37,404 nucleotides of DNA, from NCBI RefSeq assembly GCF_000600335.2, contig NZ_KK088583.1, positions 1 through 37,404 of the forward strand. Reading direction: 5' to 3'. The position numbers were made by a program, and so were the translations under genes. A model generated the notes under the pieces. That model did not search any database, was not told where the DNA came from, and worked only from the letters and a program-made list of their open reading frames with translations. Positions within the stretch are counted from its first letter, which is position 1; each line of letters begins with the position of its first letter. Of the stretch, positions 11,712 through 23,584 are shown piece by piece. This stretch comes from Rubellimicrobium mesophilum DSM 19309. GTDB taxonomy: Bacteria; Pseudomonadota; Alphaproteobacteria; Rhodobacterales; Rhodobacteraceae.

Positions 11712-12133
11712 CGCGGGGGTCCGGGGGACGCGTCCCCCGGCTTCTCCTCGTCTCTGCCGTCGCCCTGATCGACGCCGACGGCCGCGTGCTCCTCGCCCAG
11801 CGGCCCGAGGGGAAGTCCATGGCCGGGCTCTGGGAGTTCCCGGGCGGCAAGGTCGAGCCCGGGGAGACGCCGGAGGCCGCGCTGATCCGCGAGCTTCACG
11901 AGGAGCTGGGGATCGATACCCACGCCTCCTGCCTGGCGCCGCTCACCTTCGCGAGCCACGCCTACGAGGAGTTCCACCTGCTGATGCCGCTGTTCGCCTG
12001 CCGGCGCTGGCAGGGGACGCCGCAATCGCGCGAGGGACAGGCGCTGTCCTGGGTGCGGCCACAGGATCTCCGCCGCTATCCGATGCCGCCGGCGGACGTG
12101 CCGCTGATCCCGATCCTGCGCGACTGGCTTTAG
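11708..12133 (+). CDS. mutT: MutT-type Nudix hydrolase (8-oxo-dGTP diphosphatase), start uncertain
   Basis: Removes mutagenic 8-oxo-dGTP from the nucleotide pool. The body is plain: VSAVALIDADGRVLLAQRPE, MAGLWEFPGG, and a full Nudix box, GGKVEPGETPEAAL followed by REL, HEELGI, then YEEFHLLMPLF. The N-terminus is unclear. No ATG, GTG or TTG lies in frame before the conserved VSAVAL; only a CTG at 11708, used here as a nominal start, precedes it. An ATG at 11692 overlapping argJ is in another frame. Between them lies a perfect 20-base palindrome with runs of five G and five C, where a one-base error or a repeat insertion could have disturbed the start. From the CTG it would be 141 residues. It is co-oriented with argJ and probably in its operon. 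Confidence 0.82.
   Translation: MTRGSGGRVPRLLLVSAVALIDADGRVLLAQRPEGKSMAGLWEFPGGKVEPGETPEAALIRELHEELGIDTHASCLAPLTFASHAYEEFHLLMPLFACRRWQGTPQSREGQALSWVRPQDLRRYPMPPADVPLIPILRDWL
11721..11740. repeat. Perfect 20-base palindrome at the argJ-mutT junction
   Basis: The sequence is CCGGGGGACGCGTCCCCCGG, its own reverse complement over all 20 bases, preceded by GGGGGT. It fits a class of G-run/C-run palindromic repeats frequent between Rhodobacterales genes. The TCCGGGGGA part also occurs in hairpins at 3939 and 37169. It overlaps the expected mutT start region. Confidence 0.6.
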
Positions 12134-12245
12134 GCAGAAGAGCCACATCTTGAAATTGTGACGGAACTGCGACATTTCGGCCATATTTTGACGACATATG
12201 GTGTGTTACAGGAGCGTCCATAACGCCCAAATGGCGAGGGACATC

Positions 12246-12392
12246 ATGCTTCGCACGATCCAGATCGGGACTTGCATGTCGGTTCAGGGCCTCTTCGTCC
12301 GGCAGTTGGACGACGGACGGCTGATGATCCGCGTGGACCAGAAGGTCTATGTCGGCACCCCGGTCGAGCGCCCCCTGCCCCAAGCGGCCTGA
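12246..12392 (+). CDS. Small 48-residue protein of unknown function
   Basis: I do not recognise a named family. The ATG at 12246 follows GAGGGAC (12235-12241) at good spacing; an earlier in-frame start at 12198 lacks one. The product begins MLRTIQIGTCMSVQGLFVRQ and continues LDDGRLMIRVDQKVYVGTPV, with a short Pro-rich tail. Alternating hydrophobic and charged residues around a DDG turn suggest a small beta-barrel or SH3-like fold; there is no signal peptide or membrane segment. The 110 bases upstream are distinctly AT-rich for this window and hold CATAT/ATATG inverted halves (about 12183-12199), so it probably has its own promoter. It resembles small conserved Rhodobacterales proteins I have seen without function. 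It lies alone between mutT and the convergent infB operon. Confidence 0.6.
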   Translation: MLRTIQIGTCMSVQGLFVRQLDDGRLMIRVDQKVYVGTPVERPLPQAA

Positions 12393-12762
12393 GGCGTCTC
12401 ACCGGTCCAGACCCGAACCCTGCCGATCCGCTTGGCCGCTCTCACGGGCTGCCAGAGGGGCGTAGCTGGCCGACTCTCCCGCGTGGAGGAGGCTCGGAAC
12501 CTGTGTTCCGCGGCTGCGAATCGGGTGGGCGTCTCAGCACCGGCGTGGAGGGACATCGCCTTTCAAGCGCACAATGCGGCTTGAGCTTGGCGAGAGGTCC
12601 AGGGCCTCCGGCTCGCCGACTGACCCCGGTCCGCCGAGGCATGAGCCGAGCCTGCGTGCTTCATCTTAGCTTGCCCGGCTGCTAGCCGCGCTGACCTGCG
12701 TCCCGCGGACGATCCGCCCAAGCGGCAGCCTCTGGCGCCAGCTCGACGCCTGGACAGCAGAA
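12393..12762. other. Intergenic stretch without a recognisable gene
   Basis: About 370 bases between the small protein gene and the infB terminator. Short frames here have no ribosome-binding site or recognisable product. There is one small hairpin, CGGAAC/GTTCCG with a CTGT loop, at 12495-12510. I see no tRNA, IS end or repeat copy. Its composition is less G-biased than neighbouring genes, so it may be decayed sequence or a 3' leader. Confidence 0.4.
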
Positions 12763-12784
12763 AGGGGCCTGTCTCCAGGCCCCT
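12763..12784 (-). terminator. Intrinsic terminator of the rimP-infB operon
   Basis: Stem AGGGGCCTG (12763-12771) and CAGGCCCCT (12776-12784), 9 bp with a TCTC loop. Read on the minus strand it is followed by TTCTG, 26 bases beyond the infB stop. Confidence 0.7.
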
Positions 12785-12809
12785 CTTGCCGTTTCCGGTG
12801 CATTCCCGA

Positions 12810-15332
12810 TCAGAGCGTCCGCTCGACCGTCTCGCGCTCGAAGATCTCGATGACGTCGCCTTGGCGGATGTCGTCGTAATTCTCGAAGGCCATGCCGCAT
12901 TCCTGGCCCGAGATGACCTCGTTGACCTGGTCCTTGAAGCGCTGCAGCGTCTTGAGCGTCCCTTCGTGGATGACGACGTTGTCCCGCAGGAGGCGGACCC
13001 CCGCCGACTTGCGCGCCACGCCCTCGGTGACGAGGCAACCCGCGACCTTGCCCACGCCCGAGACCTTGAAGACCTCGAGGATGCGGGCGTAGCCGATGAA
13101 CTTCTCGCGCACCTCGGCCTTGAGGAGGCCGGACGCCGCCGCTTTGATGTCGTCCACCAGATCGTAGATGATCGAGTAGTAGCGGATCTCCACGCCCTTC
13201 TGGTTCGCGCTCGCGCGGGCCGGCGCGTTCGCGCGGACGTTGAAGCCGATGACCGGCGCCTTGGAGGCCTCGGCGAGGCCCACATCGGACTCGGTGATCG
13301 CGCCGACGCCGGAGTGGAGCACGCGCACGCGCACCTCCTCGTTGCCGACCTTCTCCAGCGCCTGGGCGATGGCCTCGGCCGAGCCCTGCACGTCGGCCTT
13401 CACCACCACCGGCAGCTCGGAGACGCTCTGGTCGGCCTTGGCACGGGCCATGAGCTGCTCCAGCGTGGTCGCCGCGCCGGCCGCCGCGCGCTTGTCGCGG
13501 GTGACCTTCTCGCGGTAGTCGGCGATCTCGCGGGCTTGGCTCTCGGTCTCGACGACGTTGAGGACGTCGCCGGCCTCGGGCGTGCCGTTGAGGCCCAGGA
13601 CCTCCACGGGGACCGAGGGGCCGGCCTCGGTGACGGTCTCGCCCTTGTCGTTGATGAGCGCGCGGACCTTGCCCCACTTCTCGCCAACGACGAAGATGTC
13701 GCCCTTCTTGAGCGTGCCGTTCTGCACGAGCACGGTCGCCACCGGGCCACGACCGACGTCGAGCTTGGCCTCGATCACGGCGCCCATGGCGGACCGCTCG
13801 GGGTTGGCCTGGAGCTCGAGGATCTCGGCCTGGAGCGCGATGGCCTCGAGCAGGTTGTCGAGCCCCTGCCCCGTCTTGGCCGAGACCTCCACGTCCTGCA
13901 CGTCGCCGGACATCTGCTCGACCACGACCTCGTGCTGCAGGAGGTCCGTGCGGACCTTCTGCGGGTCGGCGTCGTACTTGTCGATCTTGTTGATCGCCAC
14001 GATCATCGGGACCTTGGCGGCCTTGGCGTGGTTGATGGCCTCGATGGTCTGGGGCATGACCGCGTCGTCCGCCGCCACCACCAGCACCACGATGTCCGTC
14101 ACCTGCGCGCCACGGGCCCGCATGGAGGTGAAGGCCGCGTGGCCGGGCGTGTCGAGGAAGGTCAGGGTGGAGCCGGAGTCGGTCTTCACCTGATAGGCGC
14201 CGATGTGCTGCGTGATGCCGCCAGCTTCGCCGGAGACCACGTTGGCGTGGCGGATCGCGTCGAGGAGCGAGGTCTTGCCGTGGTCGACGTGGCCCATGAT
14301 CGTGACGATCGGGGGCCGCGACTGGAGCTGATCGGGCGCGTCGACGACGGTGTCGATCGCCTGCTCCACGTCGGCATCAGAGACGCGCACCACGCGGTGC
14401 CCGAACTCCTCGATGATGAGTTCGGCGGTGTCGGCGTCGAGCGTCTGGTTCTGGGTCGCCATGATGCCGTTCCGCATCAGAGCCTTGATGACGTCAGTGG
14501 TCCGCTCGGCCATGCGGTTGGCAAGCTCGGCCACGGTGATCGCCTCGGGGAGCTGCACGTCGCGCACGATCTTCTCGCGCGCTTCGTGGCCGCCCATGGC
14601 CTTGGCACGGGCGCGTTCCTGCTTGCGGCGCATCGCGGCCATGGAGCGCTGGCGGTCGCTGCCGTCGAGCGCCTGGGTCAGAGTCAGGCGGCCGCCGCGA
14701 CGCTCCTCGGTCTCACGGGCCGGCTTGGCCTTGACGTCCTTGGCGGCGCCACGGGCATCGCCCTTCTCGCGGTCGGGCTTGCGGGCCTGGAGCGCGGCGC
14801 GGCGGTCCTCCTCGGAGGGCGGCGGGCCGGGCTGGACGGGCGCGCGGGGGCTGGGCACGGCGGCGGCCTGCGCCGCCGTCTTGCGGGCGGCGATGGCGGC
14901 CTTGCGGGCCTCCTCCTCGGCCTTGAGGCGAGCCTCCTCGGCGCGGGCGGCCTCCTCGCGCTCGCGCGCCTCGATCTCGGCGCGGCGGCGCTGGCGCTCC
15001 TCCTCGCGGGCAGCCTCGTCGGCGGCGCGCTTGGCGGCTTCCTCGGCCTCGCGGGCGCGGGCGGCCGCGAGCGCCTTCATGCGGCGCTCGAGCTCGGCGT
15101 CCGAGATGCCGGCGGGCCGCTTGGCGGGATCCCCCAGGATGGCGCTGGCGCGCGTGGCCGTTCCCGCCGGCGCGGGCGCAGCCGCGGGCGGCGTCGCCAC
15201 CACCCGCTTGCGGGCCTTGGTCTCCACCACGACGTTCTTGGTCCGGCCGTGCGAGAAGCTCTGCTTCACGTTGCCGGGCCGGGCACCAGAGGGGCGAAGG
15301 CCGAGGGGTTTCTTGTCGCCGGTATCGTTCAT
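12810..15332 (-). CDS. infB: Translation initiation factor IF-2
   Basis: GTPase that brings initiator fMet-tRNA to the 30S subunit and promotes subunit joining. The 840-residue protein has a basic N-terminal start ([16 protein letters not shown]). A long charged coiled-coil of Ala, Glu and Arg repeats (about 70-170) follows, which is the variable IF-2 N-terminal region. The G domain carries GHVDHGKTS (G1, about 348), DTPGHAAF (G3) and NKIDK (G4). The C-terminal domains end [20 protein letters not shown]. It is the last gene of the rimP-nusA-ylxR-infB operon, 16 bases after the YlxR stop, and is closed by a strong terminator. The frame is intact. Confidence 0.97.
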   Translation of the reverse strand: MNDTGDKKPLGLRPSGARPGNVKQSFSHGRTKNVVVETKARKRVVATPPAAAPAPAGTATRASAILGDPAKRPAGISDAELERRMKALAAARAREAEEAAKRAADEAAREEERQRRRAEIEAREREEAARAEEARLKAEEEARKAAIAARKTAAQAAAVPSPRAPVQPGPPPSEEDRRAALQARKPDREKGDARGAAKDVKAKPARETEERRGGRLTLTQALDGSDRQRSMAAMRRKQERARAKAMGGHEAREKIVRDVQLPEAITVAELANRMAERTTDVIKALMRNGIMATQNQTLDADTAELIIEEFGHRVVRVSDADVEQAIDTVVDAPDQLQSRPPIVTIMGHVDHGKTSLLDAIRHANVVSGEAGGITQHIGAYQVKTDSGSTLTFLDTPGHAAFTSMRARGAQVTDIVVLVVAADDAVMPQTIEAINHAKAAKVPMIVAINKIDKYDADPQKVRTDLLQHEVVVEQMSGDVQDVEVSAKTGQGLDNLLEAIALQAEILELQANPERSAMGAVIEAKLDVGRGPVATVLVQNGTLKKGDIFVVGEKWGKVRALINDKGETVTEAGPSVPVEVLGLNGTPEAGDVLNVVETESQAREIADYREKVTRDKRAAAGAATTLEQLMARAKADQSVSELPVVVKADVQGSAEAIAQALEKVGNEEVRVRVLHSGVGAITESDVGLAEASKAPVIGFNVRANAPARASANQKGVEIRYYSIIYDLVDDIKAAASGLLKAEVREKFIGYARILEVFKVSGVGKVAGCLVTEGVARKSAGVRLLRDNVVIHEGTLKTLQRFKDQVNEVISGQECGMAFENYDDIRQGDVIEIFERETVERTL

Positions 15333-15348
15333 GAAGGGTATCTAATCC

Positions 15349-15990
15349 TCAGGGGGCGGCGCGGTCGCCGCCATCCACATCTCTCAGGCCACGGAGTTTT
15401 GCGGCCTCCTCTACAACACGGTCGGCCAAGGCGCCAGACGCCAAAGCCGCATGAATCACGGTTGGGCGACCGAATGCGCGCCCGAGCTCCTCGCTGGTGA
15501 GGCAGGAGAAGTAGCGCGCGCCCTCGGGCGTCCAGAGCTTGGCCTTGCCCCGCTCGGAGCCGTCGGAGGCCTGGAGCAGGACGCGGACGCGGGACCAGGC
15601 CCGCTTGCCCAGGCCTTCGCCCGCCAGGGCCAGGGCCTCCTTGACCTTCTCGAAGCCCGCGATGGCGAGCCCGCCTTTCCGCGCGAGGGAGACCAGGTCC
15701 ACGACGCGGTGGGCGAGCTGGCGCTCGACCTCGTCCGCAAGGTTGTCGGGGACCGTGACGGGGGCCTTGGCCGCGCGGGCGAACTGGCCCTTCCTCGCCT
15801 GCTCCAATATGGGGCGGGAGGCGGTCACATACATCCCCCTCCCCGGTAATTTTCCCACAACATCCGGCACGACCGAGTTGTCCGGCCCCACCACGAAACG
15901 GACGAGGCCCGACTTGGGCCCCGTCTCGCCGGTCACGAGGCAGCGCCGCTCGGGCTCCTCGCGCTCCACCTTCGCTCCGCCCCGCGTCAT
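15349..15990 (-). CDS. YlxR (DUF448) RNA-binding protein fused to an L7Ae-like domain
   Basis: The 213-residue protein joins two small RNA-binding modules. The YlxR domain (about 12-95) has RRCLVTGETGPKSGLVRFVV and the hallmark GRGMYV. The L7Ae/L30e-like domain (about 105-195) begins near LARKGGLAIAGFEKVKEAL, the usual kink-turn-binding fold opening. In Firmicutes these are two separate genes, ylxR and ylxQ, in the same nusA-infB operon; alphaproteobacteria often carry them fused. YlxR has been reported to bind RNase P RNA (RnpM) in Gram-positives; whether this holds here is unknown. It lies 19 bases after nusA and 16 before infB, with no promoter visible in either gap. Confidence 0.9.
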   Translation of the reverse strand: MTRGGAKVEREEPERRCLVTGETGPKSGLVRFVVGPDNSVVPDVVGKLPGRGMYVTASRPILEQARKGQFARAAKAPVTVPDNLADEVERQLAHRVVDLVSLARKGGLAIAGFEKVKEALALAGEGLGKRAWSRVRVLLQASDGSERGKAKLWTPEGARYFSCLTSEELGRAFGRPTVIHAALASGALADRVVEEAAKLRGLRDVDGGDRAAP

Positions 15991-16009
15991 GCGGCGAATC
16001 CGGAGGAGG

Positions 16010-19805
<3,796 letters not shown>

Positions 19806-19809
<4 letters not shown>

Positions 19810-20858
19810 GGCATCGCCTGCCGGGGACGGGTGGAGAAGCGCTCGCCCAGGGAGTCCATGGCGCGGACGAGGGCGGCGGTGATGCCGGGCTCGCTGAGAG
19901 CGTGGCCGGCCTTGGCGACCATCTCGAGCCGGGCGGAGGGCCAGAGGCGGGAGAGCGCCCAGGCTGAGGAGGGCGGGCAGATCATGTCGTAGCGGCCCTG
20001 GACGATCACGCCGGGGATGTGGGCGATGCGGTCCATATTGGCGAGGATCGCCTGATCGGGGGACAGGAAGCCGCCGTTCACGAAGAAGTGGTTCTCGATC
20101 CGCGCGAAGGCGCGGGCGTAGTCGGCGGGGGCGTCGAAGCCGCCCAAGGGCGCGCCGGTCACGGCATGGGTGCCGCCCGGTCCCTCGCTGTCGATGGAGG
20201 CCAGCGCGTTCTCCCACCCGGCCCAGGAGCGGGCGAAGCGGACCTCCTCGCGCAGGTCGCCCGAGAAGAGGCGGCGGTTGTAGGCGCCGATGAGGTCGTG
20301 GCGCTCCTCCTCCGGGACTGGCGCGCGGAAGCGGTCCCAGAGGTCGGGCCAGAAGGCGCCGGCGCCGCCCCCGTAGAACCAGTCGAGCTCCTGCGGGGTC
20401 ATCAGGAAGACGCCGCGCAAGACCAGCGAGCGGGCGCGGTCGGGGTGGGCCTGCGCGTAGAGGAGCGCGAGCGTCGCGCCCCAGGAGCCGCCGAAGACGC
20501 AACCCCAGGCGTCGATGCCGAGATGCTCGCGGATGCGCTCGATGTCGGCGACGAGGTGCCAGGTGGTGTTGGCCTCGACGGAGGCGTGCGGGCGGGAGCG
20601 GCCGCAGCCGCGCTGGTCGAAGAGCACCGTGCGGAAGACGCGCGGGTCGAAGTAGCGCCGCATCGCCGGGCTGCAGCCGCCACCCGGGCCGCCGTGCAGC
20701 ACCACGACCGGAAGGCCGTCCGGGTTGCCGCATTCCTCCACGTAGAGGCGGTGGCCGTCGCCCACGTCGAGGGCATGGGTGGCATAGGGCTCCTGCCCCG
20801 GGTAGAGGGCGGGGTGCGGCGCGAAGCGGGCGTGAAGGGGCGCGGAGACCTTGTCCAT
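19806..20858 (-). CDS. pip: Proline iminopeptidase
   Basis: Alpha/beta-hydrolase (peptidase family S33) that removes N-terminal proline from peptides; cytoplasmic. The 350-residue protein has the oxyanion motif [10 protein letters not shown] (about 55-64), [12 protein letters not shown], the nucleophile elbow [10 protein letters not shown] (catalytic Ser), the acid in GRYDMICPP and the His in [10 protein letters not shown]. It is slightly longer than typical (about 320) through the C-terminus [10 protein letters not shown]. It is translationally coupled to the downstream peptide-binding protein, suggesting both deal with peptide nutrients. It is divergent from ubiG with about 49 bases between starts; TATAGC lies only 6 bases before its ATG, so a leaderless mRNA is possible. 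Confidence 0.93.
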
Positions 20859-20907
20859 GTCCGGGCTATATCAGACCTTCGATCGGGGTTGCGAGAGGCG
20901 TGGGGCG

Positions 20908-21678
20908 ATGATGACGAAGCAGGAGCCGGTCGGGACGTTGGTTGCTGGGTCCAGCATAGATGAAGCCGAGGTCCGGAAGTTTGAACGGATGGCGGCGGAA
21001 TGGTGGGACCCTCACGGAAAGTTCAAGCCGCTCCATCAGATGAACCCCGTCCGCCTCGAATACTGCGCCGCGCAGATCGCGGGCCGCTTCGGTCGAGATC
21101 GTCATTCCGCGCGCCCGTTCGAGGGGCTGCGACTTCTTGACATAGGCTGCGGCGGGGGCCTGCTGAGCGAGCCCATGGCGCGGCTGGGGGCGACTGTCGT
21201 AGGGGCGGACGCGGCAGCGCGGAACATACCGGTCGCGCGGCTCCACGCCGAGCAGTCGGGGCTGGCAATCGACTATCGCCACACCACCGCCGAGGCGCTG
21301 GCCGAGGCGGGCGAGCGCTTCGACGTGGTGCTGAACATGGAGGTGATCGAGCACGTCGCCGATCCGCAGGAATACCTGCGGTCGGTGCGGGACCTCCTGA
21401 ACCCCGGCGGGCTCCACGTCTGCTCGACGCTGAACCGCAACCCGAAGAGCTACCTGATGGCCATCGTGGGTGCCGAGCAGGTGATGCGCTGGCTGCCCAA
21501 GGGGACGCACGACTGGCGGAAGTTTATCACGCCGGACGAGCTCTTCGGGATGCTGCGCGAGGCGGGGCTGCATCCGGTGGATCGGATGGGGATGGTGTTC
21601 AACCCGCTGGGCTGGAGCTGGCGGCTGTCGGAGACGGACTTGTCGGTGAACTACGTCACCGCGAGCGTGCGGGAGTAG
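20908..21678 (+). CDS. ubiG: Ubiquinone biosynthesis O-methyltransferase UbiG
   Basis: SAM-dependent enzyme catalysing both O-methylations of ubiquinone biosynthesis. From ATG 20908 it has 256 residues (MMTKQEPVG). The diagnostic UbiG stretch [20 protein letters not shown] is followed by [17 protein letters not shown] motif [20 protein letters not shown], motif [16 protein letters not shown], and the C-terminal [12 protein letters not shown] and [20 protein letters not shown] still longer frame from 20851 overlaps pip and lacks a better ribosome-binding site, so the internal start is chosen. It is divergent from pip and convergent with the amidohydrolase gene, stops 4 bases apart. Confidence 0.95.
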   Translation: MMTKQEPVGTLVAGSSIDEAEVRKFERMAAEWWDPHGKFKPLHQMNPVRLEYCAAQIAGRFGRDRHSARPFEGLRLLDIGCGGGLLSEPMARLGATVVGADAAARNIPVARLHAEQSGLAIDYRHTTAEALAEAGERFDVVLNMEVIEHVADPQEYLRSVRDLLNPGGLHVCSTLNRNPKSYLMAIVGAEQVMRWLPKGTHDWRKFITPDELFGMLREAGLHPVDRMGMVFNPLGWSWRLSETDLSVNYVTASVRE

Positions 21679-21682
21679 GGCT

Positions 21683-22498
21683 TCAGGGTCCCTCGAAGGG
21701 GCGGTCGTGCTGGAGCGCCGGGATGCGGCGGCGGGCCTCCTCGACCTTGGCGAGGTCGAGGTCCACCAACGTCACGCCGGGCTCGCGGCCCGCGTCGGCC
21801 AGGACCTCGCCCCAGGGGGCCACGGCGAGCGAGTGGCCGTGGGTCAGGCGGCCGGCGGCGTGCTCGCCCGTCTGGGCGCTCGCGAGGACGAAGCAGCCGG
21901 TCTCGATGGCGCGGGCGCGCAGCAGCGTCTCCCAATGCGCCTCGCCCGTGGGGCGGGTGAAGGCGGCAGGGACGAGGAGGACCTGCGCGCCGGCCTTGGC
22001 CAGCGCCCGGTGGAGATGCGGGAAGCGCAGATCGTAGCAGATCGTCAGACCCAGGGTGGCGAGGGGCGTCTTGGCGACGACGGCGCGCGTGCCGGGGCGG
22101 AAGGACTGGGATTCGCGCCAGGTCTCGGCGGCGGAGACGTCCACGTCGAACATATGGATCTTGTCGTAGCGCGCCGCGATCCCGCCGTCCGGGCCGATCA
22201 GGAAGGAGCGGTTGGCGAGGCGGCCGTCGGGGTCACCCGTGCGGATGGCGAGGGAGCCGGCGGCGATCCAGACGTTCCGCTGCACGGCCTCCTCGCGCAG
22301 GCCGGCGAGGACAGGGTCCTGCTCCTCGCTGGTCGCGATCTCAAGGAGACGTGCCCGGGGGGCGAGGCAGTTCGTGACCTCCGGCGTGCAGACGAGCTCG
22401 GCGCCGCCCGCGGCGGCCTCCCCGATGAGGGGGCGCAGGCGGGCCAGGTTGTCCGAGGGATCGTCGGAGGAGGTGAACTGGATCAGGCCCGCGCGCAT
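21683..22498 (-). CDS. Nitrilase-superfamily carbon-nitrogen hydrolase (Nit1/Nit2 type)
   Basis: The 271-residue protein is a branch-10-like nitrilase relative. Bacterial and eukaryotic members include deaminated-glutathione amidase and omega-amidase. The catalytic triad is complete: Glu in ELVCTPEVTNCL (about 35-46), Lys in ARYDKIHMFDVDV, and Cys in LGLTICYDLRFPHLHRAL. LLRARAIETGCFVLASAQTG also matches the Nit family. The start MRAGLIQFTSSDDPSDNL fits relatives. Its ATG overlaps the grxC stop by one base (TGATG), so it is coupled to glutaredoxin. That neighbour makes deaminated-glutathione amidase a plausible role, but this is inference. Confidence 0.88.
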   Translation of the reverse strand: MRAGLIQFTSSDDPSDNLARLRPLIGEAAAGGAELVCTPEVTNCLAPRARLLEIATSEEQDPVLAGLREEAVQRNVWIAAGSLAIRTGDPDGRLANRSFLIGPDGGIAARYDKIHMFDVDVSAAETWRESQSFRPGTRAVVAKTPLATLGLTICYDLRFPHLHRALAKAGAQVLLVPAAFTRPTGEAHWETLLRARAIETGCFVLASAQTGEHAAGRLTHGHSLAVAPWGEVLADAGREPGVTLVDLDLAKVEEARRRIPALQHDRPFEGP

Positions 22499-22755
22499 CA
22501 GGCGGCGAGCAGCGGATCGAGCTTCCCGGCCGAGTCGAGCGCGTAGAGGTCGTCGCAGCCGCCGACGTGCTTTCCGCCAATGAAGATCTGCGGGACAGTC
22601 CGGCGCCCGTTCGCGCGCTGCACCATCTCGACCCGGCGCTCGGGCTGGCGGGCCACGTCCACTTCGGAATAGGTGACGCCCTTCTGGGCGAGAAGGCGCT
22701 TGGCGGCGTGGCAGTAGCCGCAGGTGGGCGAGGTGTAGATCTCGATGCTCGGCAT
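22498..22755 (-). CDS. grxC: Glutaredoxin 3
   Basis: Small glutathione-dependent dithiol oxidoreductase, 85 residues. It has the thioredoxin fold with active site CGYC in IYTSPTCGYCHAAKRLL (about 6-22), the cis-Pro motif in RRTVPQIFIGGKHVGG and the GSH-binding GGCDDLYAL. CGYC replaces the more common CPYC, as often seen in alphaproteobacteria. GGAGGG lies shortly before the ATG at 22755. It lies between comF and the Nit-type hydrolase, and its stop overlaps the latter's start. Confidence 0.95.
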   Translation of the reverse strand: MPSIEIYTSPTCGYCHAAKRLLAQKGVTYSEVDVARQPERRVEMVQRANGRRTVPQIFIGGKHVGGCDDLYALDSAGKLDPLLAA

Positions 22756-22803
22756 GATGCCCTCCGTAGGTCGTTACAACGTAGGGAGAACGCCCGAGGC
22801 CCG

Positions 22804-23553
22804 CTAGGGTTCGAGCAGCGCGCGGGCTAGGACAATAACGCGCACCCCCGTTGCGCCGGCTGCAAGGCTGGCCTGGGCCGCGGCGGCGAGGGTGGCGCCG
22901 GAGGTCATCACGTCGTCCACGAGGAGGACGGGCCGCCCGGCAAGGGCCGCGCCCCGGCGGGGATGCGGGGCAATGGCGCCTTCGAGGGACTTGGCGCGTG
23001 CCTCGCGGCCACCGTGTCCGAGGCTCTTCGTCGAGCGGGTGCGGACGAGGGCATCGGGGAGAACGGGGAGCCCCAGGTGGCGCCCGGCCTCCCTTGCAAG
23101 GAGCTGCGCCTGGTTGTGGCGCCGCCGGGCGAGGCGGGTCCAGTGGAGCGGCACGGGCACGAGGGCCTGGCCGGGCAGGACGAGGGGCCGGGCGGCGGCG
23201 GCGAGCCAGGCGCCGAGGGGCTTGGCGAGGTCGGTGCGGTCCGAGTGCTTGAGCGCGAGGACCAGGGCGCGCCCCGTCCCGCGATAGGGCAGGGCGGCGC
23301 GGCCACGGGTCCAGGGGCGCGGGCGACGGAGGCAGTCGTCGCAATGGACCGGGCCGTCGTCTTGGCCGGGCAGGGGCGTGCCGCAGGCGTCGCAGACGAG
23401 GGCGCCGGCGAGGAACCCGGCCTCGCGCCAGCACGTCCCGCAGAGAGCGAACTCGGAGTCCGTCAGTGTCCCGCAGGCGACGCAGGCGGGCGGGTAGAGG
23501 GCGCGGCGAACCGTGCCGAGTACGCCTCGCGCCAGTTCGGCCGCGCTTTGCAT
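22804..23553 (-). CDS. comF: ComF-family phosphoribosyltransferase-like DNA uptake protein
   Basis: Cytoplasmic competence protein, implicated in transformation and, in Rhodobacter, in gene transfer agent DNA uptake. The 249-residue protein has an N-terminal zinc-binding region with four CxxC-like pairs (PPACVACGTL, FALCGTCWRE, VCDACGTPLPG and HCDDCLRR, about 24-75). A PRTase-like domain follows, with LVPVPLHWTRLARRRHNQAQ and the PRPP loop VLLVDDVMTSGAT (about 209-221). It is divergent from the NDUFAF5-like gene. An imperfect CtrA box (TTAA-N7-TTTAC) lies at 23694-23709, about 140 bases upstream. grxC lies downstream and may share the transcript. Confidence 0.92.
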   Translation of the reverse strand: MQSAAELARGVLGTVRRALYPPACVACGTLTDSEFALCGTCWREAGFLAGALVCDACGTPLPGQDDGPVHCDDCLRRPRPWTRGRAALPYRGTGRALVLALKHSDRTDLAKPLGAWLAAAARPLVLPGQALVPVPLHWTRLARRRHNQAQLLAREAGRHLGLPVLPDALVRTRSTKSLGHGGREARAKSLEGAIAPHPRRGAALAGRPVLLVDDVMTSGATLAAAAQASLAAGATGVRVIVLARALLEP

Positions 23554-23584
23554 CCTTCGCCGTCTCCCCTACATGGGCGCCATC

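Noticed and set aside
12495..12510. GGAAC-CTGT-GTTCC as a LexA/SOS operator
   Set aside because: Alphaproteobacterial LexA boxes are direct GTTC-N7-GTTC repeats; spacing and orientation do not fit, and no SOS gene is adjacent.
15844..15855. TTTCCCACA as a DnaA box
   Set aside because: Two mismatches from the consensus and located within the coding sequence of the YlxR-L7Ae gene; not distinguishable from chance.
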